Positions 1-8,010 of a stretch of DNA of 64,000 bases are shown here, piece after piece (position 1 is the stretch's first letter; each line of letters begins with the position of its first letter). The notes beneath the pieces are model-generated. The model was not told the origin of the DNA. It did not search any database and worked only from the letters and a program-made list of their open reading frames with translations. This stretch comes from an uncultured Stenotrophomonas sp. (lineage in GTDB: Bacteria > Pseudomonadota > Gammaproteobacteria > Xanthomonadales > Xanthomonadaceae): NCBI RefSeq assembly GCF_913778665.1, contig NZ_CAJYVQ010000008.1, positions 310,001-374,000 of the forward strand, in the 5' to 3' direction. A program made the position numbers and the translations under genes.

Positions 1-69
1 GAAGTGCAGGCCCAGCAGGCTGCAGCCGATGCTGAGGCGAAGAAGAAGGGCAAGGGGGCCAAGAAGTGA
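1..69 (+). CDS. pilO: PilO, C-terminal fragment (type IV pilus assembly)
   Basis: The first 23 codons are open from the window edge and end in TGA at 67-69. They encode an Ala/Gln- then Lys-rich tail ending GKGAKK. Only this low-complexity end is visible, so the name rests on context: it runs directly into pilP and pilQ, and in the conserved pilMNOPQ operon pilO precedes pilP. PilO is the inner-membrane alignment-complex protein that works with PilN and PilP. The stop overlaps the pilP ATG (TGATG), which suggests translational coupling. The tail alone would not identify the protein. Confidence 0.7.
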   Translation, partial: EVQAQQAAADAEAKKKGKGAKK

Positions 70-602
70 TGCGCACGTACATCGCACGCAGTGCAATGGC
101 GTTGACGGTCCTGTTGCTGGCGGCCTGTGGTCGTGGCGTGACCAGCACGCCTGGCGATGCACCCAACCTCGAGAAGTGGGTGGAAGGCGAGCGTGCGCGA
201 CCGGCACAGCCGCTGGAGCCGCTGCCGGTGATGCAGCAGTTCGAGACCTTCGAGTACTCCGCGCAGGGCATGCGCGATCCGTTCACCGATGCCTGGACCA
301 ATCCGCAGCAGGGGAACGGCGGATTGCGTCCGGATCCAAACCGACGCAAGGAGCCGCTGGAAGGCTTCCCGCTGGACGCGCTGGACATGGTCGGTACCAT
401 CGGCACCGGCGGTGGCACCGTGGCGCTGGTGATGGGGCCGGACAAAGTGACCTACCGGGTGCGCCCGGGCGGCTACCTGGGGCAGAGCGACGGGCGGGTC
501 ACGGCGGTCTTCGAAGACCGCGTGGAGCTTATCGAACTGGTGCCGGATGGCGCGGGCGGCTGGCTGGAACGGCCGGCAATGCTCTCGCTTGAAGATCAAT
601 GA
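69..602 (+). CDS. pilP: PilP, type IV pilus inner-membrane lipoprotein
   Basis: The 177-residue product starts with a lipoprotein signal peptide and lipobox LLAAC, so it is lipidated and faces the periplasm. PilP links the PilM/N/O inner-membrane complex to the PilQ secretin. A Pro-rich linker (about residues 45-100, containing a YSAQGMRDPF stretch) leads to a C-terminal beta domain with LDMVGTIG and YRVRPGGYLGQSDGRV, typical of PilP. ATG at 69 overlaps the pilO stop. A GTG at 66 would add only one residue and is less likely. pilQ follows after 21 bp in the same operon. Confidence 0.93.
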   Translation: MRTYIARSAMALTVLLLAACGRGVTSTPGDAPNLEKWVEGERARPAQPLEPLPVMQQFETFEYSAQGMRDPFTDAWTNPQQGNGGLRPDPNRRKEPLEGFPLDALDMVGTIGTGGGTVALVMGPDKVTYRVRPGGYLGQSDGRVTAVFEDRVELIELVPDGAGGWLERPAMLSLEDQ

Positions 603-623
603 TCGTTTACTGGGGATAGCACG

Positions 624-2588
624 ATGACCTTTCACCAAGCCAAGGGGCTGCGTCCCATCCGGCGCTCTACCTTGAACCGTGTCAGCGCGCTGGGAGTCGC
701 GCTGATGCTGGCCTGCGCTCCGGCGCTGGCCGCCGCACCGGCGGAGAAGCCGGTGGGCACCACTGTTGCCCCGCCCACGGCGCCGGCCGGCCTGTCGGTG
801 TCCAAGATCGACTTCAAGCGCGGTGACGATGGCGCCGGTCGCCTGATCGTGCAGTTCGACGGTCAAGGCGCTATCCCGGATCTGCGCACGCAGGGCAACA
901 GCGTCGTGGTTGATGTTGGCAATGCCCGCTTGCCGGCCAACCTGCAGAAGCCGATGAACGTCACCGACTTCGCCACGCCGGTGCAGCGCATCGATCCGAA
1001 GCCGTCCGGTGCCGGCACCCAGCTGGTGTTGAGCACCGGCGGTGCAGTGGAGTCGCTGGCCTACCAGAGCGGCAACGAGTACGTGGTCGAGATCAGCCCG
1101 CGGCAGGCTCCGGCCGCTGTCGGTGCGGTCACTGCCGGCAGCGTCACCCAGGCCGCAAAGGCCGTCGGCCAGCGTGGCTTCACCGGCAAGCCGGTGACCT
1201 TCAACTTCCAGGACGTGCCGGTGCGCACCGTGCTGCAGTTGATCGCCGAGGAGTCCAACCTCAACGTGGTGGCCTCAGATTCGGTGCAGGGCAATGTGAC
1301 CCTGCGCCTGGTCAATGTGCCGTGGGACCAGGCACTGGACATCGTTCTGCGTGCCAAGGGCCTGGACAAGCGCCGCGACGGCAGCGTGATCTGGGTTGCT
1401 CCGCAGGCCGAACTGGCCAAGTTCGAGCAGGAGAAGGAAGACGCGCGCATCGCCATCGAGAACCGCGAAGACCTGGTTACCGACTACGTCCAGATCAACT
1501 ATCACAGCGCTACGCAGATCTTCAAGGCACTGACCGAGGCCAAGGGGATTGGTGGCAGCAGCGGGGGCGGCGGCGGTGGCAGTGGTGGTTCGGCCTCGCA
1601 GGAAGACAGCGGCTTCCTGTCCGCACGCGGTCGCATCGTTGCCGATGAACGTACCAATACGCTGATGATCAGCGACATCCCGAAGAAGATCGCACGCATG
1701 CGTGAGCTGATCGGGGTGATTGATCGTCCGGTCGACCAGGTACTGATCGAAAGCCGCATCGTCATTGCCACCGATACCTTCGCTCGCGAGCTGGGTGCGA
1801 AGTTCGGCATCAGTGGCAGCCGTGACAATGTGTACTTCGGTGGCAACCTGGATGCCAATGCCGACACCATCAAATCGCAGGCCGATACGGCCGCTGCCAA
1901 TGCCAAGGCCTATCGCGACTGGCAGGCCGGTGGCAGTGTCGGGCCGGCGCCGGTTCCGCTAATGTCGGCGATCAAGCGTGGCCTGAACTTCAACCTGCCG
2001 GCCGCATCGACGGCGACCCCCGGTTCGCTGGCGCTGTCGATCCTCAACGCCGGCTACCTGTTGGACGTCGAGCTCTCGGCGATGCAGGAAGAGGCCCGCG
2101 GCGAGGTGATCTCCAATCCGCGCGTGGTCACCACCAACCAGCGTGAGGCGCTGATCAAGCAGGGCAAGGAAATCGGCTATGTCACCATCAGTGGTGGTGG
2201 TGCTACCGGCGTCTCCACGCCAAACGTGCAGTTCAAGGAAGTCGTGCTGGAACTGAAGGTCACGCCGACGATCACCAACGACAACCGCGTGTTCCTCAAC
2301 ATGCAGCTGAAGAAGGATGAAGTGGAACGCCTGATCCAGCTGCAGGGCTATGGGACCGTGCCGGAGATCAACCGCCGTGAAGTCAATACAGCGGTGCTGG
2401 TGGACGACGGCCAGACCGTGGTCATTGGCGGTGTGTACGAGTTCACCGACCGCAGCAGCGTGAGCAAGGTCCCGTTCCTGGGCGACGTGCCCTTCCTGGG
2501 CAACCTGTTCAAGCAGCGTGGCCGCAGCAAGGACAAGGCCGAGCTGCTGGTGTTCGTGACCCCGAAGGTGCTGCGCGTGGCCAAGTAG
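624..2588 (+). CDS. pilQ: PilQ, type IV pilus secretin
   Basis: This 654-residue outer-membrane secretin is the channel through which the type IV pilus leaves the cell. A signal peptide ends near residue 38 (ALAAAP). An AMIN domain (about 57-160) probably binds peptidoglycan. It is followed by secretin N-domains (about 188-300, with VTFNFQDVPVRTVLQLIAEE), a Gly/Ser linker at about 310-323, and the secretin core to the C-terminus, with VISNPRVVTTNQ and VPFLGDVPFLGNLF. Length and order match PilQ of other gammaproteobacteria. It is the last gene of the pil operon; a hairpin terminator follows 24 bp downstream. Confidence 0.97.
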   Translation: MTFHQAKGLRPIRRSTLNRVSALGVALMLACAPALAAAPAEKPVGTTVAPPTAPAGLSVSKIDFKRGDDGAGRLIVQFDGQGAIPDLRTQGNSVVVDVGNARLPANLQKPMNVTDFATPVQRIDPKPSGAGTQLVLSTGGAVESLAYQSGNEYVVEISPRQAPAAVGAVTAGSVTQAAKAVGQRGFTGKPVTFNFQDVPVRTVLQLIAEESNLNVVASDSVQGNVTLRLVNVPWDQALDIVLRAKGLDKRRDGSVIWVAPQAELAKFEQEKEDARIAIENREDLVTDYVQINYHSATQIFKALTEAKGIGGSSGGGGGGSGGSASQEDSGFLSARGRIVADERTNTLMISDIPKKIARMRELIGVIDRPVDQVLIESRIVIATDTFARELGAKFGISGSRDNVYFGGNLDANADTIKSQADTAAANAKAYRDWQAGGSVGPAPVPLMSAIKRGLNFNLPAASTATPGSLALSILNAGYLLDVELSAMQEEARGEVISNPRVVTTNQREALIKQGKEIGYVTISGGGATGVSTPNVQFKEVVLELKVTPTITNDNRVFLNMQLKKDEVERLIQLQGYGTVPEINRREVNTAVLVDDGQTVVIGGVYEFTDRSSVSKVPFLGDVPFLGNLFKQRGRSKDKAELLVFVTPKVLRVAK

Positions 2589-2612
2589 AACTGGGCCAGC
2601 GCACCCGCCACA

Positions 2613-2645
2613 CGAAGAAGGGCTGCCATGTGCGGCCCTTCTTCG
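2613..2645 (+). terminator. Terminator after pilQ
   Basis: An 11-bp perfect stem (CGAAGAAGGGC paired with GCCCTTCTTCG) surrounds an 11-nt loop, 24 bp after the pilQ stop. It is followed by TTCAT rather than a long T-run, so termination may be partial. Confidence 0.65.
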
Positions 2646-2678
2646 TTCATGCCGGATGACATCGGTGGGGATGAGTCC

Positions 2679-2701
2679 GTAGATCCACGCCATGCGTGGA
2701 T
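2679..2701 (+). repeat. SMAG/REP hairpin (GTAGATCCACGC class)
   Basis: The element is headed by GTAG, followed by an 8-bp stem ATCCACGC/GCGTGGAT around a CAT loop. The same sequence recurs at 21100, 37101 and (inverted) 37168. It matches the GTAG-headed short palindromes known as SMAG elements in S. maltophilia. Confidence 0.9.
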
Positions 2702-2794
2702 GGGATACCCGTTCAGCCGTTCTTGATGCCAATCGCAAGGCACCCTGCGATGATGTCGGGAACCCGTGCCGTCCTGCGCCGGTCAAAGGCCCCC

Positions 2795-3820
2795 ATGAAC
2801 CTGCCTCCGCCGATGCCCGAAACCGTTTCGCCGCCGCCCTCGCCGGCCACCTCCCGCCTGCATGGCGCCTTCAGCGCGCTGCGTGATGCCCTGTCTGCCG
2901 AGATCGTCGGTCAGGCCGCGCTGGTTGAACGCTTGCTGATTGCATTGCTGGCCGACGGCCACCTGCTGGTGGAAGGCGCCCCGGGCCTGGCCAAGACCAC
3001 AGCGATCCGTGCGCTGGCTTCGCGCCTGGAAGCCGACTTCGCGCGCGTGCAGTTCACGCCGGACCTGCTGCCCGCCGACCTGACCGGCACCGAGATCTGG
3101 CGCCCGCAGGAGGGCCGCTTCGAGTTCGTGCCCGGACCGATTTTCCATCCCATCCTGCTGGCCGACGAGATCAACCGCGCACCGGCCAAGGTACAGTCGG
3201 CCCTGCTGGAAGCGATGGGCGAGCGCCAGGTCACCGTTGGGCGCCATACCTATGCACTTCCATCGCTGTTCCTGGTGATGGCCACGCAGAATCCGATCGA
3301 GCAGGAAGGCACGTTCCCGCTGCCGGAAGCGCAGCTGGATCGTTTCCTGATGCACGTACGCATCGGCTACCCCGACCAGGCGGCCGAGTCGGAAATCCTG
3401 CGGTTGGCCCGCGAGCGCGCCCGCGGCGCCCTCGGCGAGCCCGCACCCGCACCGCAGAAACTGCCGATGCAGGATGTATTCGACGCCCGCCGCGAAGTGC
3501 TCGGCCTGCACATGGCACCGGCGCTGGAGCGCTACCTGATCGAGCTGGTGCTGGCCTCGCGCGATCCATCGCGATACGACGCGGGTCTCGCGCGCCGCAT
3601 CGCCTGGGGCGCCAGCCCGCGTGGCTCGATCGCGCTGGAGCGCTGTGCCCGTGCGCGTGCCTGGCTGGCCGGTCGCGAATTCGTCACCCCGGATGACGTC
3701 CGCGCAGTTGCCGCCGATGTGCTGCGCCATCGCGTGCTTCCCAGCTACGAGGCCACCGCCGAGGGCTGGGATGGCGAGCGCCTGGTGCAGGAGCTGCTGT
3801 CCCGGGTGCCGGCACCCTGA
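2795..3820 (+). CDS. MoxR-family AAA+ ATPase
   Basis: This 341-residue AAA+ ATPase has Walker A GAPGLAKT (61-68), Walker B LLADEIN (121-127) and an ATQNPIEQEGTFPLPEAQLDRF sensor region typical of MoxR. MoxR proteins act as chaperone-like partners of VWA-domain proteins. It is the first of six same-strand genes in the classic order moxR-DUF58-DUF4381-VWA-VWA/TPR-batD. The frame is open from 2696, but ATG 2795 is preferred. The 33 codons upstream cross the REP hairpin and are not MoxR-like, and an AAAGG lies just before 2795. The next gene starts 8 bp after the stop. Confidence 0.92.
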   Translation: MNLPPPMPETVSPPPSPATSRLHGAFSALRDALSAEIVGQAALVERLLIALLADGHLLVEGAPGLAKTTAIRALASRLEADFARVQFTPDLLPADLTGTEIWRPQEGRFEFVPGPIFHPILLADEINRAPAKVQSALLEAMGERQVTVGRHTYALPSLFLVMATQNPIEQEGTFPLPEAQLDRFLMHVRIGYPDQAAESEILRLARERARGALGEPAPAPQKLPMQDVFDARREVLGLHMAPALERYLIELVLASRDPSRYDAGLARRIAWGASPRGSIALERCARARAWLAGREFVTPDDVRAVAADVLRHRVLPSYEATAEGWDGERLVQELLSRVPAP

Positions 3821-3828
3821 GCCTGCGC

Positions 3829-4758
3829 ATGTCCGATCCATCCCAGCAACGTGCCGCCACCGTCAGCGACGGAGACGGGCTGCGTCCGCAGTTGTCCGAG
3901 CTGGTGGCGCTGCGCCGGTTGGCGCAACGTCCGCCGCCGCCGCGTCGCGGCCGTGCCGGCAATGCCGGGCAGGCGCCGTCGCCGCTGCGTGGACGCGGAA
4001 TGGAGTACGCCGAGTCGCGCGAGTACGTGGCCGGTGACGATGCGCGCCATATCGACTGGCGGGTCACTGCGCGCACTGGTCGAGCCCATACCAAACTGTT
4101 CCAGGCCGAGCGCGAACGGGTCAGCCTGATCGTCGCCGACACCTCCCCAGCGCTGTATTTCGGCACCCGCGTGCGCTTCAAGTCGGTACAGGCCGCACGT
4201 GCCGGCGCCGTCGCCGCATGGTCGGCGCAACGTCGTGGCGACCGGGTCGGTGCGCTGCGTGGCAGCGACCGTGAGCCGCCGATCGCGCCTGCTGGCGGGC
4301 CGCGTGGTGTGCTGCGCGTGCTTGACGCGCTCAGTCGCTGGTACGCGCAGCCGCCCGCCGATGATCTCGGCCTGGAGCGCGCGTTGGACCACGCGGGGCG
4401 CGTGCTGCGCCCAGGAGCACGCATGCTGGTGCTGGCCGATCCGCAGCAGGCCATTCATGTTCCGCCGGCGCGCTGGAGCGCGCTGGCCCAGCACCATGAC
4501 CTCAGCCTGGTGCTGCTGGTCGATCCGTTGGAGATGCAACCGCCGTCGGCTGCGCTGCAGTTCCAGGCCGCGCAGCAACGCGTTGGCCTGGACCTGCGCC
4601 GCGGCGACGTGCAGGCCCGCTGGCAGTCCCATTTCGTCGAACCGCTGCAGGAGCTCCGGCGTCAGCTCGGTGCGCGCCGCGTCGATGTGCAGGTGCTGTC
4701 CACCGATGCGCCAAGCGATGCCTGGCTGGCACCGTCGCCCACCGAGGTGCCGGCATGA
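3829..4758 (+). CDS. DUF58 domain-containing protein
   Basis: The 309-residue protein carries the DUF58 signature EYVAGDDARHIDW at about residues 65-77, followed by a Rossmann/VWA-like fold with IVADTSPALYFGTR. No signal peptide or clear membrane helix is visible, so it is probably cytosolic. DUF58 proteins are constant partners of MoxR ATPases; the biochemical role is unknown. It starts 8 bp after moxR, and its stop overlaps the next start (ATGA). The N-terminal 50 residues are Arg/Pro-rich and probably disordered. Confidence 0.9.
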   Translation: MSDPSQQRAATVSDGDGLRPQLSELVALRRLAQRPPPPRRGRAGNAGQAPSPLRGRGMEYAESREYVAGDDARHIDWRVTARTGRAHTKLFQAERERVSLIVADTSPALYFGTRVRFKSVQAARAGAVAAWSAQRRGDRVGALRGSDREPPIAPAGGPRGVLRVLDALSRWYAQPPADDLGLERALDHAGRVLRPGARMLVLADPQQAIHVPPARWSALAQHHDLSLVLLVDPLEMQPPSAALQFQAAQQRVGLDLRRGDVQARWQSHFVEPLQELRRQLGARRVDVQVLSTDAPSDAWLAPSPTEVPA

Positions 4759-5204
4759 GTGCCACCCTGCCGCTGCGCGACGTGCAACTGCCGCCAGCAC
4801 CATCGTGGTGGCCGCCAGCGCCGGGCTACCTGATGATCGGCGGTGTGGTGCTGCTGCTGATCCTGTTGCTGTCCCTGCTGTGGTGGAAGCGCCGCCGTCG
4901 TCGCCAGCGCTGGTTGCAGGCGTTCGACCAGGAACTGGCCACCGTCACCGATGCCACGGCCGAACTGGCAGCCATCGCCGGCCTGCTGCGGCGTGCAGCA
5001 CGACAGGCACAGCCGGGCAGTGAATCCCTGCGCGACGCGGCCTGGTGGCAGCGCGTGGACCCGCAGGGCACATTGCCGGATGCCCGCCGCAGCCTGCTGG
5101 CCGAAGGTGCCTATCGCCCCCGCGTGGACGCCGGTGACGTGGCGGCAGTGCGCAGCTGGGCGCGCGAGCGTTATCTGGCGATGCTGCTGGAGCGCCGCCG
5201 ATGA
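4755..5204 (+). CDS. DUF4381 membrane protein of the Bat operon
   Basis: This 149-residue protein has one transmembrane segment (about residues 23-43) after a short N-terminal LRDVQLPPAPSWWPPAPGY stretch, then a basic KRRRRRQRW stop-transfer and a helical cytosolic domain. The W-rich N-terminus and position between the DUF58 and VWA genes fit DUF4381. It is a small, poorly characterised component of aerotolerance-type operons. Start and stop both overlap neighbours by 4 bp (ATGA), so translation is probably coupled. Confidence 0.85.
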   Translation: MSATLPLRDVQLPPAPSWWPPAPGYLMIGGVVLLLILLLSLLWWKRRRRRQRWLQAFDQELATVTDATAELAAIAGLLRRAARQAQPGSESLRDAAWWQRVDPQGTLPDARRSLLAEGAYRPRVDAGDVAAVRSWARERYLAMLLERRR

Positions 5205-6205
5205 ACCTGCTGGCAAGTTACTGGCCGTGGCCGGACCTGCAGCTGGCGTGGCCGCTGGCGCTGCTGGCATTGCCCCTGCCCGTGCTGATGCATTGGTGGA
5301 AGCGTCGCGCCGAGCCGGGCGCGGCATTGCGCGTACCGTATGCCGCAAGCGAGCTGGAAGCGCTGTCCGGTGGCGGTCGCGTCGATGTGTCGTGGCTGCG
5401 CACGCTGCTGTTGTGGCTGGCCTGGTGTGCGCTGTGCATCGCGCTGGCGCGCCCACAGCAGCTGGGTGAAGCGATCACGCCGCCGCAGCAGGGCCGGCAG
5501 ATGATGCTGGCGATGGATGTGTCCGGCAGCATGGGCGAGGGCGACATGGTGCTGGGTGGCCAGGCGGTGGATCGACTCACCGCCGCCAAGGCGGTGCTGG
5601 CCGATTTCCTCGACCGCCGTGCCGGCGATCGCATCGGCCTGCTGATCTTCGGAGACCGCGCCTACACGTTGACGCCGCTCACCGCCGATCTGGCCAGCGT
5701 GCGTGATCAACTGCGTGACAGCGTGGTCGGGCTGGCGGGCCGCGAGACGGCCATCGGCGATGCGATCGGCCTGGCAGTGAAGCGCTTGCGCAGCCAACCC
5801 GAAGGGCAGCGCGTCCTGATCCTGATGACCGATGGTGTCAGCAATGCCGGCGTACTGGAGCCGTTGCGTGCGGCCGAAGTGGCGCGTGCCGAAGGCGTGC
5901 GCATCCATACCGTCGCCTTCGGTGGCGATGGCAGCATGCGCTTCCTCGGCATTCCCATTTCCGCCGACCAGGACCCGGTCGATGAGGCCACGTTGAAGAA
6001 GATCGCCAGCATGACCGGCGGCCAGTTCTTCCGCGCACGCGATACCGCGCAGCTGGCCGGCATCTACGCCGAGCTCGACCGGCTGGAGCCGATCGCGGCG
6101 AAGGGACCGAGCCTGCGCCCGCGCGAGGAACGCTATGCATGGCCGCTGGGCCTGACAGTGTTGTTGGGCGCCTTGGCTTGGCTGTGGCCGGAGCGACGCC
6201 GATGA
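5201..6205 (+). CDS. VWA-domain membrane protein (BatA-like)
   Basis: The 334-residue protein has N-terminal membrane helices (about 15-32 and 66-84) and a von Willebrand A domain with an intact MIDAS start, DVSGS, at 106-110. Further on are MTDGVSNAG and a C-terminal helix LPLGLTVLLGALAWLWP-like near 312-330. This is the BatA layout: a VWA domain anchored at both ends, thought to bind metal and a partner protein in the periplasm or at the membrane. It overlaps the next gene by 4 bp. The cellular role of Bat proteins is not settled; aerotolerance in Bacteroides is the historical assignment. Confidence 0.9.
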   Translation: MNLLASYWPWPDLQLAWPLALLALPLPVLMHWWKRRAEPGAALRVPYAASELEALSGGGRVDVSWLRTLLLWLAWCALCIALARPQQLGEAITPPQQGRQMMLAMDVSGSMGEGDMVLGGQAVDRLTAAKAVLADFLDRRAGDRIGLLIFGDRAYTLTPLTADLASVRDQLRDSVVGLAGRETAIGDAIGLAVKRLRSQPEGQRVLILMTDGVSNAGVLEPLRAAEVARAEGVRIHTVAFGGDGSMRFLGIPISADQDPVDEATLKKIASMTGGQFFRARDTAQLAGIYAELDRLEPIAAKGPSLRPREERYAWPLGLTVLLGALAWLWPERRR

Positions 6206-8010
6206 TTGCCCTGGCCGCGAATCTTCCCGACTGGAACGCGCTGCACTTCCTGCGTCCGGAATGGCTGTGGGCGTTGCTGGTATTGCCGGTGATCATCGCG
6301 CTGACGCTGTACCGGCAGCGGCGCGGCAATGCGTGGCGGCACGCTGTGGATGCGCACCTGTTGCCGCATCTGCTGGCGACCGGTCAACGTCGTCGCGCGC
6401 GCTGGCCGTGGGCGATGGTGTTGGGCTGGACCCTGGCGTCGCTGGCGATGGCCGGGCCGAGTTGGCGCCAGCAGGCACAACCGATGTTCCAGCCGAGCGC
6501 CCCGCTGGTGGTGGTGCTGGACCTGTCCAGCCGGATCACCGCCACCGATCTGCCGCCGTCGCGGCTGCTGCAGGCGCGGGCGAAGCTGGGCCAGCTGCTG
6601 CGCGCGCGCCAGGGCGGGCAAGTCGGGCTGGTGGTCTATGCCGACGATGCCTACACCGTGGCGCCGTTGACCGACGACGGCAGCAACGTCGCGCTGTACC
6701 TGGATGCCTTGTCGCCGGATGTGATGCCGCGCGATGGCGCGCGTGCCGACCGCGGTATCGACTGGGCGACGCGGTTGATTCGGCAGATCGGCGCGCCACA
6801 GGGGCAGATCCTGCTGGTCAGCGATCAGGCCGATGGTGAAGCTGCGCTGGCGGCATCACAGGCACGCGGGCTCGGCCTGCAGGTGTCGGTGTTGGGCCTG
6901 GGTACACCGACGGGTGCTGCGTACCGTGACGGCGCCGGCCAGATCCGCCAGGCGGCGCTGGCGGAAGGCAGCCTGCGCGCGGTGTCCACCGCAGGTGGTG
7001 GCCGCTATGCGCGCATCGCCGCCGATGACAGTGATCTGCGCGCGCTGGGCGTGCTGGATGCACGCGAAGGCAGTGCGTCGCAGCGGCCGGGCGAAGGCAA
7101 GCAATGGCGTGATGAGGGATTCTGGCTGTTGCCACCGCTGATGCTGCTGGCACTGCTGGCCTTCCGCCGTCGTGCGGTGCTCGCCGCCGTGCTGGCGGTG
7201 GGCGTGCTGCCCTGGATGGGCGAGGTACACGCACAGGCGTCCGCAAGGCCGCCGCCGCAGGGCACCCTGTGGAAGCGCAGCGACCAGCTGCAGCACCAGC
7301 GCCTGATCGAGGGCGTGCAGGCGTACCGCAGTGGTGACTTCGCCGCTGCGCGCAAGCAGTTCGAGGGCATCGACAACGATGCAGGCTGGTACAACCTCGG
7401 CAACACGCTGGCGCGTGAAGGCAACTACGACGAAGCAATCGCAGCCTACGACCGCGCGTTGGCGCTGCACCCGGGTATGGCCGATGCGGTGGCCAACCGT
7501 GCCGTGGTCGATGCCGCGCGCAAGCGCAAGCCGCCCGGCAGCAAGGGGCAGGATCAGCAGAAGTCGCAGGACGGGCAGCAGAAGCAACAGCCGAGCCCAC
7601 AGGGCCAGCCACCGCAACCGGGTCAGAAGGACCCCGGACAGGGCCAGCCTTCACCGGGCCAGCAGGGCCAGCCCAGGCACGGCGATGACAAGGCGTCCTC
7701 GAATCCGCAGTCCGGCGAGCGCGGCCGCGATGGCCAGCAGGCGCCGCCGCAGGCCGAGGATGCCAAGGCGCAGGCACAGGCGGATGCACAGCAACGCCTG
7801 CGCATGCAGCAGGCCATGCAGCAGGCAGGCGAGGGCAAGACGGACAAGGACGGCAAGCCGGCCTCTACCGGCGACGTCCGCACCCCGGGCCAGCGCGAAG
7901 AACAGCAGGCGGTTGAGGCGTGGATGCGGCGCGTGCCGGATGATCCGGGTGCGTTGCTGCGGGCCAAGTTCCAGCTGGAAAACGAACGCAGGAAGAGGGA
8001 AGGGCGATGA
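6202..8010 (+). CDS. VWA and TPR domain protein (BatB/BatC-like fusion)
   Basis: The 602-residue protein combines N-terminal membrane helices (about 21-37, 69-86), a VWA domain (about 100-290), two hydrophobic segments near 315-345, a TPR pair (about 385-435, with WYNLGNTLAREGNYDEAIAA), and a long Gln/Pro/Gly-rich charged tail. This is BatB and BatC in one polypeptide. ATG 6202 overlaps the batA-like stop; an upstream ATG at 6139 lies inside that gene and is rejected. The MIDAS motif is altered: DLSSR (107-111) instead of DxSxS, so metal binding may be weakened. Confidence 0.88.
   Translation: MIALAANLPDWNALHFLRPEWLWALLVLPVIIALTLYRQRRGNAWRHAVDAHLLPHLLATGQRRRARWPWAMVLGWTLASLAMAGPSWRQQAQPMFQPSAPLVVVLDLSSRITATDLPPSRLLQARAKLGQLLRARQGGQVGLVVYADDAYTVAPLTDDGSNVALYLDALSPDVMPRDGARADRGIDWATRLIRQIGAPQGQILLVSDQADGEAALAASQARGLGLQVSVLGLGTPTGAAYRDGAGQIRQAALAEGSLRAVSTAGGGRYARIAADDSDLRALGVLDAREGSASQRPGEGKQWRDEGFWLLPPLMLLALLAFRRRAVLAAVLAVGVLPWMGEVHAQASARPPPQGTLWKRSDQLQHQRLIEGVQAYRSGDFAAARKQFEGIDNDAGWYNLGNTLAREGNYDEAIAAYDRALALHPGMADAVANRAVVDAARKRKPPGSKGQDQQKSQDGQQKQQPSPQGQPPQPGQKDPGQGQPSPGQQGQPRHGDDKASSNPQSGERGRDGQQAPPQAEDAKAQAQADAQQRLRMQQAMQQAGEGKTDKDGKPASTGDVRTPGQREEQQAVEAWMRRVPDDPGALLRAKFQLENERRKREGR

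Noticed and set aside
2696..2794. Longer N-terminus for the MoxR ATPase
   Set aside because: The extra codons translate a SMAG/REP hairpin and non-conserved sequence; MoxR similarity begins after ATG 2795.
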